A stretch of 63,408 nucleotides of DNA from Acidobacteriota bacterium (GCA_012103255.1 WLXD01000003.1:78576-141983), one strand, 5' to 3'; positions 26,784-35,459 are shown, counted from the stretch's first letter. The notes: generated from the sequence alone by a model not told the origin. Translations and numbers: made by a program.

Positions 26784-27305
26784 TCAGCGCCCCCGACCGG
26801 CTTCGCGCGTCTCAACGAGTTCCAAGGCTCGAGCCTCCACCCGCTCAAGCAGGCGGATCAAAGTTGCGAGTTCGGCCTCGCTCAGCGCGCTCCTCAGCAC
26901 CTCGTCGAGCATGCCAGCGGCGTGCGGCACGTAAGCGTCAATCGCTTCCACACCGCGGTCCGTGAGCATCACGCGGTGTGCTCTCCGGTCCTCTGGATCG
27001 GGCTGCCGCGCCAGCAGGTGGCCCTCCTCTGCGCGATCGATGAGCCTCGACACGTGGCTGGTGCTCTTGAGCATCTGCACGCTGATGTCCTTGGCTCGCA
27101 AGGCGCCGCCAGGTGCCAACCTCAAGCAGAGGAGAACGCGCAGGACGGACTCGTCGTATTCGCTGTTGTCCGCCGCGTCCAGGTCGAACGCTCGGCCGAG
27201 GCTCCGGTGCACAGCCTCCAGGGCGAAGGGCATCGCGAGGAGTTCCAGGAGCGCGGAGTAAGCGGGAGGCATCTGCGAGCCCCCCTCAGGGTCAGGTGTA
27301 TTCAT
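26784..27305 (-). CDS. MarR-family transcriptional regulator
   Basis: 173 residues. The winged helix is clear: LLCLRLAPGGALRAKDISVQ, recognition helix STSHVSRLIDRAEEGHLLAR, and wing DPEDRRAHRVMLTDRGVEAI. A long C-terminal helix completes the dimer interface. It is divergent from a membrane-protein gene, and the shared intergenic region carries near-perfect dyads, one of which overlaps a TTGACA box, so it probably represses itself and the divergent gene. Confidence 0.88.
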   Translation of the reverse strand: MNTPDPEGGSQMPPAYSALLELLAMPFALEAVHRSLGRAFDLDAADNSEYDESVLRVLLCLRLAPGGALRAKDISVQMLKSTSHVSRLIDRAEEGHLLARQPDPEDRRAHRVMLTDRGVEAIDAYVPHAAGMLDEVLRSALSEAELATLIRLLERVEARALELVETREAGRGR

Positions 27306-27320
27306 GGGGTCAACGATAGT

Positions 27321-27345
27321 CCCGTTGACAATAGTTGTCTACGGG
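27321..27345. promoter_or_regulatory. Probable MarR operator overlapping a -35 box
   Basis: CCCGTTGACAA-TAG-TTGTCTACGGG is an 11-bp dyad with one mismatch. TTGACA at 27325-27330 is a consensus -35 for the divergent plus-strand gene, with a weak TAACAT -10 at 27347. Repressor binding here would occlude RNA polymerase. Confidence 0.6.
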
Positions 27346-27350
27346 ATAAC

Positions 27351-27370
27351 ATAGTCCCTCATGGGACAAT
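27351..27370. promoter_or_regulatory. Second MarR-type dyad
   Basis: ATAGTCCC-TCAT-GGGACAAT pairs at 7 of 8 positions and repeats the GTCCC element of the first site. Two close sites suggest cooperative repression. Confidence 0.45.
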
Positions 27371-27464
27371 CCCTTAAGGGTCTTTACTGTTCAGACCCAT
27401 CCATCGAGCTTCGTCGCCGAGGCAACAGCGCCGCCGGAGCGCCACACAAACCAGGAACGAGAGC

Positions 27465-27866
27465 ATGGAAATCGCCAACTACATCATCCTGTTCGTCTCC
27501 GGCATGATCCTGACCGGTGCTGGGGCAATGAGAGTCGTCAAACCAGCCGGGTCCTACTGCCTCCAAAGCTACTTGGGGAAGCCGGGCGTCAAACTGGAAG
27601 ATGACGTCGATATGCTCAGTGAAATGAGAGGAGCAGGAGCTCTCACCCTCCTCACAGGACTGATCGCCCTGGCCGGCCTGGCATCTCCTCGAGTCATGCC
27701 GGCTTCGTTCGCGGCTGCCGGCTTGATCTTCCTCGGATTCGGACTCGGCAGGGTGATCTCCCTCGCGGTAGACGGACGGCCCAACCGGGATCTGATCAAC
27801 GGCACGATCGCCGAACTCGTCTTCGGCACGCTCAACATCGGCTGCCTGGCGATCCTATTGACGTAG
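27465..27866 (+). CDS. DUF4345-like integral membrane protein
   Basis: 133 residues with about four hydrophobic segments: IILFVSGMILTGAGAMRVVK, LTLLTGLIALAGLA, FAAAGLIFLGFGLGRVISLA and LVFGTLNIGCLAILL. The loop DMLSEMRGAGAL and the GRVISLAVDGRP segment fit the DUF4345 pattern. Function is unknown. It is divergent from marR and likely repressed by it. Confidence 0.65.
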   Translation: MEIANYIILFVSGMILTGAGAMRVVKPAGSYCLQSYLGKPGVKLEDDVDMLSEMRGAGALTLLTGLIALAGLASPRVMPASFAAAGLIFLGFGLGRVISLAVDGRPNRDLINGTIAELVFGTLNIGCLAILLT

Positions 27867-27911
27867 TCGGCCGCCGGTCATACCTCGCCCGCGGAACGTG
27901 GCCGTGGCGGA

Positions 27912-28727
27912 TCAGGGCTTCGGCGCCGCCACGGGGCGAAACTCCGTCTGGGCGAGAGCCTCCGTCAGAAGCCAGATGACGGCCGCACCGAATAACACTA
28001 CGGCCAAAGTCTCGAGACTCTCCTCGAGCAATCTTCCGTAGTGCATCAGCATGTCGAACGGCTGGTAGTCAAAGTGCCGCAGACTGAATTCGCGAAGATC
28101 GACAGCCCTCAGGAGCGCCGAGTATGGATGTCCGGCAGCATGCGCATCGAGCCCTTCGATGAAATCGATTCCGACCGCAACTACCCAGCAGAAGAAAGCA
28201 CCAACCGGTGCCCATCGAATCGGACGCGGCTCCAGTTGGATCCACAGAAAACGGGCAGCAACCACCGTCAGCAGGCCATAGATCGGGGCTACGACAACTT
28301 GCCACGCGTAGCTCGGGAACCACAGCGGCGCACCATCGCTCTCCACCCAGGTCCGGAAGATGGTCCCGATCCTCTCGTGAACGTGACCGGCATCATCAAC
28401 GGCCATTGCCGTGAGCAGCACCGCCACGCCGAGCCACCCTGCGCGACGACGTGGCGACGTCGTGCTGATGATGACCCCGATCCACGCAAGGACAGCGGCG
28501 ACCATCGTCAGCAGTATCCCGAACGCGCCGCCGAGACTGTCCTCGGCCCCCATGTTGAACATGGCCTGGACCGCACTCATCCCGTTGAAATTCGTGTGAT
28601 AGCCGAAGTGGTCGGCTAGCCCAAACAGCAGGATTCCCGCCAGCCCAGCGCGATACCAAGTTCTGGTGAATCGCTGTGGATCGAGATCGACCGAATCGAG
28701 CTTCTGGTCGCTGTCGCTGCTCAGCAA
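27912..28727 (-). CDS. Multi-pass membrane protein with DD..HERIG motif, family unknown
   Basis: 271 residues with about six hydrophobic helices. A loop after the third helix carries MAVDDAGHVHERIGTIF, a conserved acidic/His motif. The protein at 30218 has the counterpart TIDEVAQIHERIGSRI in the same place, so the two are distant paralogues. I know of similar uncharacterised membrane proteins but no function; buried D/E and H could bind metal. The start overlaps the end of the YVTN-propeller gene by 7 bases, making an operon. Confidence 0.62.
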   Translation of the reverse strand: MLSSDSDQKLDSVDLDPQRFTRTWYRAGLAGILLFGLADHFGYHTNFNGMSAVQAMFNMGAEDSLGGAFGILLTMVAAVLAWIGVIISTTSPRRRAGWLGVAVLLTAMAVDDAGHVHERIGTIFRTWVESDGAPLWFPSYAWQVVVAPIYGLLTVVAARFLWIQLEPRPIRWAPVGAFFCWVVAVGIDFIEGLDAHAAGHPYSALLRAVDLREFSLRHFDYQPFDMLMHYGRLLEESLETLAVVLFGAAVIWLLTEALAQTEFRPVAAPKP

Positions 28728-29956
28728 CTCGGGCCGAACGGCACCGGAATCATGGAGCCATCCTGGATCCCCTCGGCGCCCTTCACAGTGATCTGCTTGA
28801 CCTTGGCCAGAATCTTCGCAGGGTCACAGCCTGGGCCACAAACGGGATGCGCCCAGATCTTGTCGCCGCCACCGCCGATGAGCGGCTCGAAGGGTGTGCC
28901 TGCGCCGAATTTCATTACCAGGTCGCCGAATCGCCACAGCCACGATTCGTCATCGCTCAGATCGAACGGCGTGCCGGGGGGGCTGAACCCCGCGGTGATC
29001 ACGTTCGACCTGCAAGCCCCGCCTTCCAGGAACGTAGGCGATCGCGTCATTCCCACGGCCGCCATGTCCGTTGGGGCGCCAGGAATGAAGAACGGCGTGC
29101 CGCCGGTGTCGGCACGATGCGTCGGCACGGGCCCGCGACGACGGGCCGCGTGGCGGGATTCCTCGTCGGACGAACTCGAGTCACTCTCGTTACCAGGTCC
29201 TCCCAGCACCCGATCGGCCGGCACGACCGACGCCGACACTGCGCGCGCCCCACATGCCCAGTTCATGAAGTGGAACGGAGGGGCGGCAGCATTGAAGTGG
29301 GCCGTGCCGATCCCACCCACAACGTCACAGTCGGTCTTGGGACGCGTTTCGATCGTCGTCGCTTTCAGTGCCTGGCGGCGAACCGCCGCGTCCAGGTGGA
29401 TCGTCGAGATAGTGTCGGAGTCGACGTTGGTGACCCAGGCTTTGGCGCCGTTGGCCGCCACTGCGATTCGCAGCGGGCCCTTGCCCAGTTCGTGCGTGCC
29501 AGCTACCTGATCGGTACGCGTGTCGACGATCGTCACCGTGTTGTCGCCATTGTTGACCACGTAGGCGAAGTCGCCGCTGGGATTGATTCCCACATCCGTC
29601 GGCCCTTTGCCGACGTCGATACGGGCCTTTACCTTGCCCTTCTTGTAGTCAAGCTTGACCAGTTCGTTGGTGACGTTGTCGGTCACCAGGATGAACTTCT
29701 TGTTCGGGTCGACAGCGACGCCCCACGGGTTCTTCACCTTGTTGAACGTCTTCTTGACCTTCACCTTCGGCTTACTGGAGAACTTGATCTGAGCCTTGTA
29801 GACGTTGCCCGCCGGCAGGTCGGTAAAGAAGGCGTCACGCTTGACCGCCTTGAGGCGGACGTTCTCCTGGCTCGCTCCAGCTTCGCCTACCGGACCTGCG
29901 ATCGCCAGACTCAGAATTCCGATCAGAGCAACCGAAGACAAGCGGTGGAATCGCAT
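28721..29956 (-). CDS. Secreted YVTN (YncE-like) beta-propeller
   Basis: 411 residues from the ATG at 29956, which begins a signal peptide (RFHRLSSVALIGILSLAIA); an in-frame ATG at 30013 is possible but extends before the signal core. Repeats in the first half follow the YVTN pattern: NPWGVAVDPNKKFILVTDN, GPTDVGINPSGDFAYVVNN and GPLRIAVAANGAKAWVTN. The C-terminal half is Cys-containing and less regular (HPVCGPGCDP), like di-haem peroxidase-associated propellers, but no CxxCH haem motif is present. It is co-transcribed with the DD/HERIG membrane protein. Confidence 0.72.
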   Translation of the reverse strand: MRFHRLSSVALIGILSLAIAGPVGEAGASQENVRLKAVKRDAFFTDLPAGNVYKAQIKFSSKPKVKVKKTFNKVKNPWGVAVDPNKKFILVTDNVTNELVKLDYKKGKVKARIDVGKGPTDVGINPSGDFAYVVNNGDNTVTIVDTRTDQVAGTHELGKGPLRIAVAANGAKAWVTNVDSDTISTIHLDAAVRRQALKATTIETRPKTDCDVVGGIGTAHFNAAAPPFHFMNWACGARAVSASVVPADRVLGGPGNESDSSSSDEESRHAARRRGPVPTHRADTGGTPFFIPGAPTDMAAVGMTRSPTFLEGGACRSNVITAGFSPPGTPFDLSDDESWLWRFGDLVMKFGAGTPFEPLIGGGGDKIWAHPVCGPGCDPAKILAKVKQITVKGAEGIQDGSMIPVPFGPSC

Positions 29957-30200
29957 CAGATACCGTACCCATGCTGAGGGAAAAGACGCAAATCGTGTTG
30001 GCAACACTCGCATGCGGCACCGCTATCTGACAAGGGTTTGGGCCTTTTCGTCGACAGGCAAGATCAGACAACGTGGATCCTCCCCTAGAGCCGTTCGCAA
30101 CGGGTGGGCACAGCCCGTGCGGACCACAACAAAGGTCAAAGCCCGATTCAGAGGCGGGACTGCTACTCTCCGTCTCAGGGCCCTTTCGCCGGAGCAGATC

Positions 30201-30232
30201 GATGTTGGCTGCCTACGATGTTGGCTGCCTAC
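30201..30232 (+). repeat. 16-bp perfect tandem duplication at a start codon
   Basis: GATGTTGGCTGCCTAC occurs twice in tandem (30201-30216 and 30217-30232). Each copy has an ATG (30202 and 30218). Because 16 is not a multiple of 3, only the second ATG is in frame with the membrane-protein gene, while the GGAG at 30191 now serves the first, out-of-frame ATG. Confidence 0.85.
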
Positions 30233-30913
30233 AAAGGTCAGATTCGCCGCGCGATGGAGCAAAGATGGCAACCGGCGCCGCATATCAACCGGATCATTGC
30301 GACGGGAATCGGCTGCACACTCGTTTACATCGCATTGGCTATTTGGCTTCGCCCGGGCGACCGCCCCGTGGAGTACAACTTCGTGAGCGAGAACGGCGCA
30401 GTGACTGCAGCGTCGGCGCTCGCCCTGGCTGCCGCAGGCGCCTTCGCCTTGACGACCGCGGCGGCGGTGTTGCGTTCCGGTATGGGTGCGATCTGGCCCT
30501 GGACGCTGATCGCGGCCGGTATGAGTTTCCTGACGATCGATGAGGTTGCTCAGATTCACGAGCGCATCGGTTCCCGAATCCCGCTCGGTACGGACGACAC
30601 TGCGTTCAGGAACTGGAACGATGCCGTCGTAATTGGCTACGGCTTCGTCGCCCTGGCCATCGCCGCCCTGATCCTGCCCAACCTCCTGCGCTTCCCCCGT
30701 GTTGTCGAACTGTTCGCCGCGGCCATGGCCTTCTATCTCATCCACACCATCGTGGACTCGACGCAGTCGCCGCCAACTCCGGTCTCCATCATCGTTGAGG
30801 AATCGGCCAAGCTCCTCACAGGAGCCACGTTGGCCACCGCAACTTTCGTGGCCTCCTGGACCGCGCTCTGCGGCCTCGTGCCCGCCGGCCGAGGCGCGCC
30901 GCCACAGCGATAA
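30218..30913 (+). CDS. Multi-pass membrane protein with DE..HERIG motif, family unknown
   Basis: 231 residues from the ATG at 30218 (an ATG at 30254 is an alternative). About six hydrophobic segments are present, such as IIATGIGCTLVYIALAIWL and WPWTLIAAGMSFLTID. The motif FLTIDEVAQIHERIGSRIPL matches the paralogue at 27912. The in-frame start has lost its ribosome-binding site to the 16-bp duplication, so expression may be reduced or may depend on 30254. Function is unknown. Confidence 0.6.
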   Translation: MLAAYKGQIRRAMEQRWQPAPHINRIIATGIGCTLVYIALAIWLRPGDRPVEYNFVSENGAVTAASALALAAAGAFALTTAAAVLRSGMGAIWPWTLIAAGMSFLTIDEVAQIHERIGSRIPLGTDDTAFRNWNDAVVIGYGFVALAIAALILPNLLRFPRVVELFAAAMAFYLIHTIVDSTQSPPTPVSIIVEESAKLLTGATLATATFVASWTALCGLVPAGRGAPPQR

Positions 30914-30920
30914 GCGCCAC

Positions 30921-32147
30921 CTACTCCGGGACGATCCGGTAGCTAACGACTCGCTGGACCCCGGTCGCGTCGGTTTCGGTGCCCCAGATCTGATCGCCGC
31001 GCGTCTCGCGAACAACCACGCCGTCCGGGAATCGGAGCGTCCCCAGGAATGTCCCCTCGGGCTCCCAAACGTCGTACACGGTCGGCTCAAGCCAGCGCCG
31101 CACGGGTGGCTGATCCGGCGCGTTGTCCGGAACGTCCGCTCGGAAGACCGCTTCCGCGTAGCGTCGCAGCCAGATCTTGCCGTCGCGACCCACGTCGATC
31201 GCCTGGAAGTACGGTTTCGTCGCCGGAATCGGATCCGCGCCGATCTCCCGGCCCATCGTCGCGAACCGCGCCTGAAGCCAGTCAATCTGCTGCGCGATTT
31301 CCGCACGTTCCGCTTCGCCGATTGCGCTCGGATCGATGCCGCGCTGCAGGACCAGTGGAGTGTCCGGACGATCCACGATGACGTGATAGCCGTCGTTCTG
31401 CCCGCTGATTAGATACCCGCGCGGACTCCACGCTTGAAGCAAACCGGTCTCGAAGCTGGCGACCTCTGAACGAATCATGTCAAGAGTCATATAGCCCGGA
31501 GCGGCCGGTTCGGCAGTCGGGAGGTCAATCTCACCGTCTTCCTCGCCCGCGGACGTGTAACGACGCATGAAGTACCGGCGAGTCGTGTCGTCGACCTGTC
31601 CTTCGGAAGCGGCGAGATGAACTGCCCCCTCGTCGTCCACCGTGAGTCCGTCCAGCATGAAGGTACTCGCCGCCCGAGTGCTCCAAGCAACGGTCCCATC
31701 GTCGTTGAAGGCCGTCAGGCGCTGATTGCCGTGATCCCAGACCACGACACCTTGGTCGGGTCGCGCCGCAAGACCCGCGATGCGTGCGTACTCCCCGGGC
31801 CCCTCGCCTTCCCGCCCGAGGTCGCCGAGATACTCGCCCTCCGATGAATATCGGCGGATTACCAACGGTGCGCTGTCCGCCACGTAGATCGTGCCGTCGG
31901 GGGACGTCGCGAGAGCGGTCACGCCTCCGAACATCAGTTCCGCCTGACCTTCGGCGACACCGATGTTCACGTCGCGCTGCAGTTCGGCGCCTTCCCACGG
32001 CGCTGGCTGCAGCTCGGCCTGCTCGGCAGCGCTGCATCCGGCCATGATCGCCAGCAACATAGGAACGCACGCTAGCGCGAAGAAGCGTGCTGGCGTGCGC
32101 GGTCGTCTGGCGACTGGCCGCTCTACCTCCGACGCCCTATGACTCAT
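30921..32147 (-). CDS. 6-bladed beta-propeller lipoprotein
   Basis: 408 residues from the ATG at 32147, which overlaps the end of the upstream propeller gene by 11 bases. Lipobox IMAGC lies in CVPMLLAIMAGCSAAEQ. Blades are repeated, with the family hallmark YLGDLGREGEGPGEYARIAG after IRRYSSEGE. The C-terminal blade has VYDVWEPEGTFLGTLRFPDG. Such lipoproteins are frequent in Gemmatimonadota and Bacteroidota-type genomes; function is unknown, probably outer envelope. It is co-transcribed with its paralogue. Confidence 0.78.
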   Translation of the reverse strand: MSHRASEVERPVARRPRTPARFFALACVPMLLAIMAGCSAAEQAELQPAPWEGAELQRDVNIGVAEGQAELMFGGVTALATSPDGTIYVADSAPLVIRRYSSEGEYLGDLGREGEGPGEYARIAGLAARPDQGVVVWDHGNQRLTAFNDDGTVAWSTRAASTFMLDGLTVDDEGAVHLAASEGQVDDTTRRYFMRRYTSAGEEDGEIDLPTAEPAAPGYMTLDMIRSEVASFETGLLQAWSPRGYLISGQNDGYHVIVDRPDTPLVLQRGIDPSAIGEAERAEIAQQIDWLQARFATMGREIGADPIPATKPYFQAIDVGRDGKIWLRRYAEAVFRADVPDNAPDQPPVRRWLEPTVYDVWEPEGTFLGTLRFPDGVVVRETRGDQIWGTETDATGVQRVVSYRIVPE

Positions 32148-33423
32148 CCCGCGCCACGAATCGAACCCTGACGACGGACGTGACCCCGTCATCGCCGGCC
32201 CGCGTACCCCACGCGGCGTCCAGATCGACGTGATGCAAGTTGATCGAATGATCCGCGATCACCTCGCCCAAGTACGTCCCGTCGCGCTCGAAAACATCGA
32301 AGACTTTGGCCTCCTCGAACGGAAAAGCCGGAGGGCGCCCCTCGACGGGCTCAGGTAGATCGGTACGTGCTTCGACGGGCCCGTAGCGATAAACCCAGAT
32401 GCGCCCTTCCGCCCCGGTGTAGAGAGCCCGGTAGAAAGGCTTCACCCGCGGCGTCTCTGTCATTTCGGCGCTCATGAACTGACCTTGGTTCTCATTCAAC
32501 CAGGCGCGCATATCCTCGTACGCCGCGTGTTCGTCGTCGGATACCTGCGCTTGCTCCACCACTCGTTGAACACGCAACGTTGCCCCATCCGTCGAACGAA
32601 CTTCGAACTCGTAGCGTGCGTTGGACCCCACGAGCCAGGCGTCGTCTGCAGTACGATTCCAGACAATCGTTGGCTTCAGCCTGTAGTTCCCCGGCGGCGG
32701 CGGGTCATGGACGGTTGGCGCGGAGAGACTCTCCAGCTGCTCACCATCCGGCGCGTAGTGCAGAAGGCCAATCTTCCAGTCCTCGCCCGGCTGGGGAGGC
32801 GCCTCAAGGTGTCTCACGTAGGTGTGATCGGCCGCGCTGAGCATCATCGCGTTGGCAGTGAATAGTCCGCTGCCGACGCTCCACTGCTCGGAGAACGACC
32901 CGTCCGCGGCGTAGACAGTGATCCGACCGTTACGCGGGTCCCAAACCTGCAAGCGGCCATCCGCTCGCACCTGCATGCCGAGCAGCGCGTCCTGATACTC
33001 ACCCGGCCCTTCGCCGCGGCCCCCGACCTGCCCCAGGTAGTTCCCTTGCCCGTCAAAGTTCCGGATCGCCGGCACCTGCCCATCGAAGAGGAATACGCCG
33101 CCACTGCCGTCTGGCGCGATCTGGCCGATTCGCCCGAACATCGTCTCGTCGGGCCCCTCGAGAGTGCCGATCCGAAGTTCCTCGACCGCGTACTTGGGCT
33201 GTTCCCACACCGAGCCCGAGACGTTCCGAACGACCTCAATCCCGTCGACCGTCTCACGTTCAATGACGGGGCCGCTGACCTCCTCAACAGAGTCGCCGGG
33301 CGCACAGGAGAGCCCGACGAGAAGAGCGCATGCGACCGCCGTCGCCCCGCATCGAACGGCAGGCGGACCACCGAGCGTCGCCGCATGTGCTCCGACGACG
33401 TCGCGGTGCCTCCGAGTCTGCAT
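32137..33423 (-). CDS. 6-bladed beta-propeller lipoprotein, paralogue of the downstream gene
   Basis: 428 residues from the ATG at 33423, which has GGAGGG just upstream. Lipobox GLSC lies in ACALLVGLSCAPGD. The same layout as the next gene is seen: NFDGQGNYLGQVGGRGEGPG, WDPRNGRITVYAADGSFSEQ, and a final VFDVFERDGTYLGEVIADH blade. The two genes overlap and likely arose by duplication. It probably sits in the outer envelope; the ligand is unknown. Confidence 0.78.
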   Translation of the reverse strand: MQTRRHRDVVGAHAATLGGPPAVRCGATAVACALLVGLSCAPGDSVEEVSGPVIERETVDGIEVVRNVSGSVWEQPKYAVEELRIGTLEGPDETMFGRIGQIAPDGSGGVFLFDGQVPAIRNFDGQGNYLGQVGGRGEGPGEYQDALLGMQVRADGRLQVWDPRNGRITVYAADGSFSEQWSVGSGLFTANAMMLSAADHTYVRHLEAPPQPGEDWKIGLLHYAPDGEQLESLSAPTVHDPPPPGNYRLKPTIVWNRTADDAWLVGSNARYEFEVRSTDGATLRVQRVVEQAQVSDDEHAAYEDMRAWLNENQGQFMSAEMTETPRVKPFYRALYTGAEGRIWVYRYGPVEARTDLPEPVEGRPPAFPFEEAKVFDVFERDGTYLGEVIADHSINLHHVDLDAAWGTRAGDDGVTSVVRVRFVARDES

Positions 33424-33604
33424 ATGCCCTCCGGTCCTGAGTGGACTGCCTAGATGTAGAACCCACAGCGTAACGATCTTACGAAAGGGCCCACTCGGGC
33501 CAGGGGACAACCGAGGAACGACGCGAAGATCGCGCAGATGGGGGAAGCAGGCGCCGGCACGTTGCCGGAGTCCCAGTCGTGGATAGACCGGTGCGGTCGC
33601 TCGG

Positions 33605-34000
33605 CTACTTGAAGGACTGCGTCTTTAGAAGCTCGCCCGCTTCGTCATAGACCTTCCAAGTTCCCCTCTTCTTGCCGTGTTCGAAGCGACCTTCGTCCCA
33701 GAGTTGACCATTGGAATGGAATCGCTTCCACAAACCGTGCTTTTGCTCTTCGTCGTCGAAGCCGCCAGTGCCTCGCGGTTCACCTGTCTTGAAGAACCAC
33801 TTCCAACGACCCACGATCTTTCCGTCCTTGAACCTGCCGGAAGACTGCATCTGGCCATTGTTCAAGAAGTACTTCCACCTTCCTGACTTCCTACCGTTTT
33901 CGAACTCGCCTTCACAAGAGACAAGTCCGTTCTTGAAGTACAGCTTGAAAGGGCCATTCTTGGGCTTGCCGTCTTCATCGATTCCCGGGATGTCTTTCAT
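33605..34000 (-). CDS. MORN/YwqK-like repeat protein, possibly a separate gene inside a long frame
   Basis: 131 residues from an internal ATG at 34000 preceded by AGGAATGGGA. The repeats have the form NGPFKLYFKNGLVSCEGEF, KSGRWKYFLNNGQMQSSGRF, VGRWKWFFKTGEPRGTGGF and KHGLWKRFHSNGQLWDEGRF. This is the toxin-antitoxin YwqK-type antitoxin/MORN variant fold. Its codon use is less GC-biased than its neighbours'. It may be an independent gene that the upstream metallo-beta-lactamase frame runs into; see the long CDS. Confidence 0.45.
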   Translation of the reverse strand: MKDIPGIDEDGKPKNGPFKLYFKNGLVSCEGEFENGRKSGRWKYFLNNGQMQSSGRFKDGKIVGRWKWFFKTGEPRGTGGFDDEEQKHGLWKRFHSNGQLWDEGRFEHGKKRGTWKVYDEAGELLKTQSFK

Positions 34001-35374
34001 TGGATCCCATTCCTGATTGGTACATCTGTAGGACTGGAAAGGCGTACTGATGGTGGCGTCGGCTGGAACCGCGCTCCGGCCTGCTCGCCCGAAACCGATC
34101 GCCCAGCCATAGAAGGAGGTTGTCCGCTTAGACGATTGTTTAGAACTTCCGCCTCCGACGCAATGAACCGGCGGCGTGATCCTCAGACACTTCGAAGACC
34201 GCGAGTTGGCGACGGGCGGCTCGTGCCGACGCGGCGAAGCAGACGCTGCACGAACAGGTCGGAGCCGCACAGCGCGAACGGCCGCCGAGGACGCCGCCTT
34301 CACTGACCGCGAGCTGACGTACGGAGAGGGCATCCGGCCGTCGGGTGTCGCCTCCGGGTATCGCTCCTGGACTCCGTCCCGCGGCGCTGGCTGAAGCTCC
34401 CACACGCGCTCGATGTTGGACGGGTGGAATCGTTCGAACTGGCGCAGATGCCGAAACGCCGGGAGCAGGATCGCAGCCTTCGCCTGTTGAAGGGTCGCGC
34501 CTTGCGCCCGCTGGTCGAGCACGGCGTCGCGGAGCGCTACCAGGTAACCGAGACGGTCGCGAATCAGCTCGGGTCCACCAGGGGCGCGATGCCCGCTCAC
34601 CACCGTCGTCCCCTCTCCCGTGAGCGACAGGAGTTGTCGATGGATTTCGATAAGCGGCTCCACCGCACCGGCCTCGGTTCCCGAAATGAAAGGCAACTGC
34701 CCTCCAAACACCAGGTCACCCGTCACGAGGAGGTCCGCACCGGGCACGTGGACCGCGACGTCGCCAGCGGTGTGGCCGATCGGAAATAGGAGGACGATCG
34801 CCGTATGACGACCGAGGTCGATCCGCTCGTTCCCTTGCACGATGTCGTGAGGCAACGTTGCGCCGATGTCGACACGAGACATGATGTCCAGGTCCTGCAC
34901 GACCACCGCCCGCCTCGCCTCGAGCCGGGTGCTCTCCTCGTGGTCGCGCGTATCCTCGAGCCGGGCCTCGATGCTTTCGAGTTGCTCCCGCTGAGTGGCG
35001 CTCCACGAACGCAGGTCGTCGGGAATCATTCGAGCCGTTGCCCCCGACGCCATGCGCCGAGCTGCGGAGAACGACTGTGCCCCCCACACATGATCCCCGT
35101 GGCCATGAGTCAGTATGAGGAACCGCACCGGTTCGTCAGACCAACTCTCGAGGAGTGCCTGCGCGGACTCTCCGGCTTCCGGCGACGAGAGCGCATCGAC
35201 CACGATCAGTCCCTCGCCTGTGCGAATCGCCGTCAGGGTCGCATCCGCCACCCGCGCGTCGAACACGACCGCAACATCGGGCGACAACTCCGTCAACCGC
35301 ACGTTCGGCTGGACGGACGCCCCGGTCGAAGCAACCAGTACAAGAGGCCCCAAGAGGGCCAGCATTGACGACAT
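33605..35374 (-). CDS. Secreted metallo-beta-lactamase-fold hydrolase, frame continuous with C-terminal MORN repeats
   Basis: 589 codons from an ATG with CAGGAG at the right distance. Signal peptide: MLALLGPLVLVASTGASV. The metallo-beta-lactamase domain spans about 20-330: LTHGHGDHVWG metal motif, FPIGHTAGDVAVHV, and VTGDLVFGG, then VSGHRAPGG. Residues about 345-455 (RSVKAASSAAVRAVRLRPVR and on) look like non-coding DNA read through. MORN repeats follow. Loss of the original stop is one explanation. The gene is divergent from BlaI/M56 module 2, with one dyad between them. Confidence 0.6.
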   Translation of the reverse strand: MSSMLALLGPLVLVASTGASVQPNVRLTELSPDVAVVFDARVADATLTAIRTGEGLIVVDALSSPEAGESAQALLESWSDEPVRFLILTHGHGDHVWGAQSFSAARRMASGATARMIPDDLRSWSATQREQLESIEARLEDTRDHEESTRLEARRAVVVQDLDIMSRVDIGATLPHDIVQGNERIDLGRHTAIVLLFPIGHTAGDVAVHVPGADLLVTGDLVFGGQLPFISGTEAGAVEPLIEIHRQLLSLTGEGTTVVSGHRAPGGPELIRDRLGYLVALRDAVLDQRAQGATLQQAKAAILLPAFRHLRQFERFHPSNIERVWELQPAPRDGVQERYPEATPDGRMPSPYVSSRSVKAASSAAVRAVRLRPVRAASASPRRHEPPVANSRSSKCLRITPPVHCVGGGSSKQSSKRTTSFYGWAIGFGRAGRSAVPADATISTPFQSYRCTNQEWDPMKDIPGIDEDGKPKNGPFKLYFKNGLVSCEGEFENGRKSGRWKYFLNNGQMQSSGRFKDGKIVGRWKWFFKTGEPRGTGGFDDEEQKHGLWKRFHSNGQLWDEGRFEHGKKRGTWKVYDEAGELLKTQSFK

Positions 35375-35437
35375 ACGAACTCCTGGGAGCGTTCTCGGGG
35401 ATGTGCGAACCGGCGCTCGCCTGTCTTCGCGGCACCA

Positions 35438-35459
35438 ATGTGTTACAAACGTAACACAT
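35438..35459. promoter_or_regulatory. BlaI-type operator between the metallo-beta-lactamase and BlaI genes
   Basis: ATGTGTTAC-AAAC-GTAACACAT is a perfect 9-bp dyad. It sits 64 bases from the metallo-beta-lactamase start and 48 bases before the BlaI start, so it can control both. Confidence 0.65.

Noticed and set aside
28676-29977. 433-codon plus-strand frame
   Set aside because: Antisense of the YVTN-propeller gene, which has a signal peptide and repeat motifs.
30023-31306. 427-codon minus-strand frame
   Set aside because: Crosses a plus-strand membrane-protein gene and a real minus-strand propeller gene in another frame; Arg-rich shadow.
34014-34146. Possible integron attC site before the MORN gene
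   Set aside because: TCTAAACAATCGTCTAAGC resembles one half of an attC, but no complementary half or GTTRRRY core was found.
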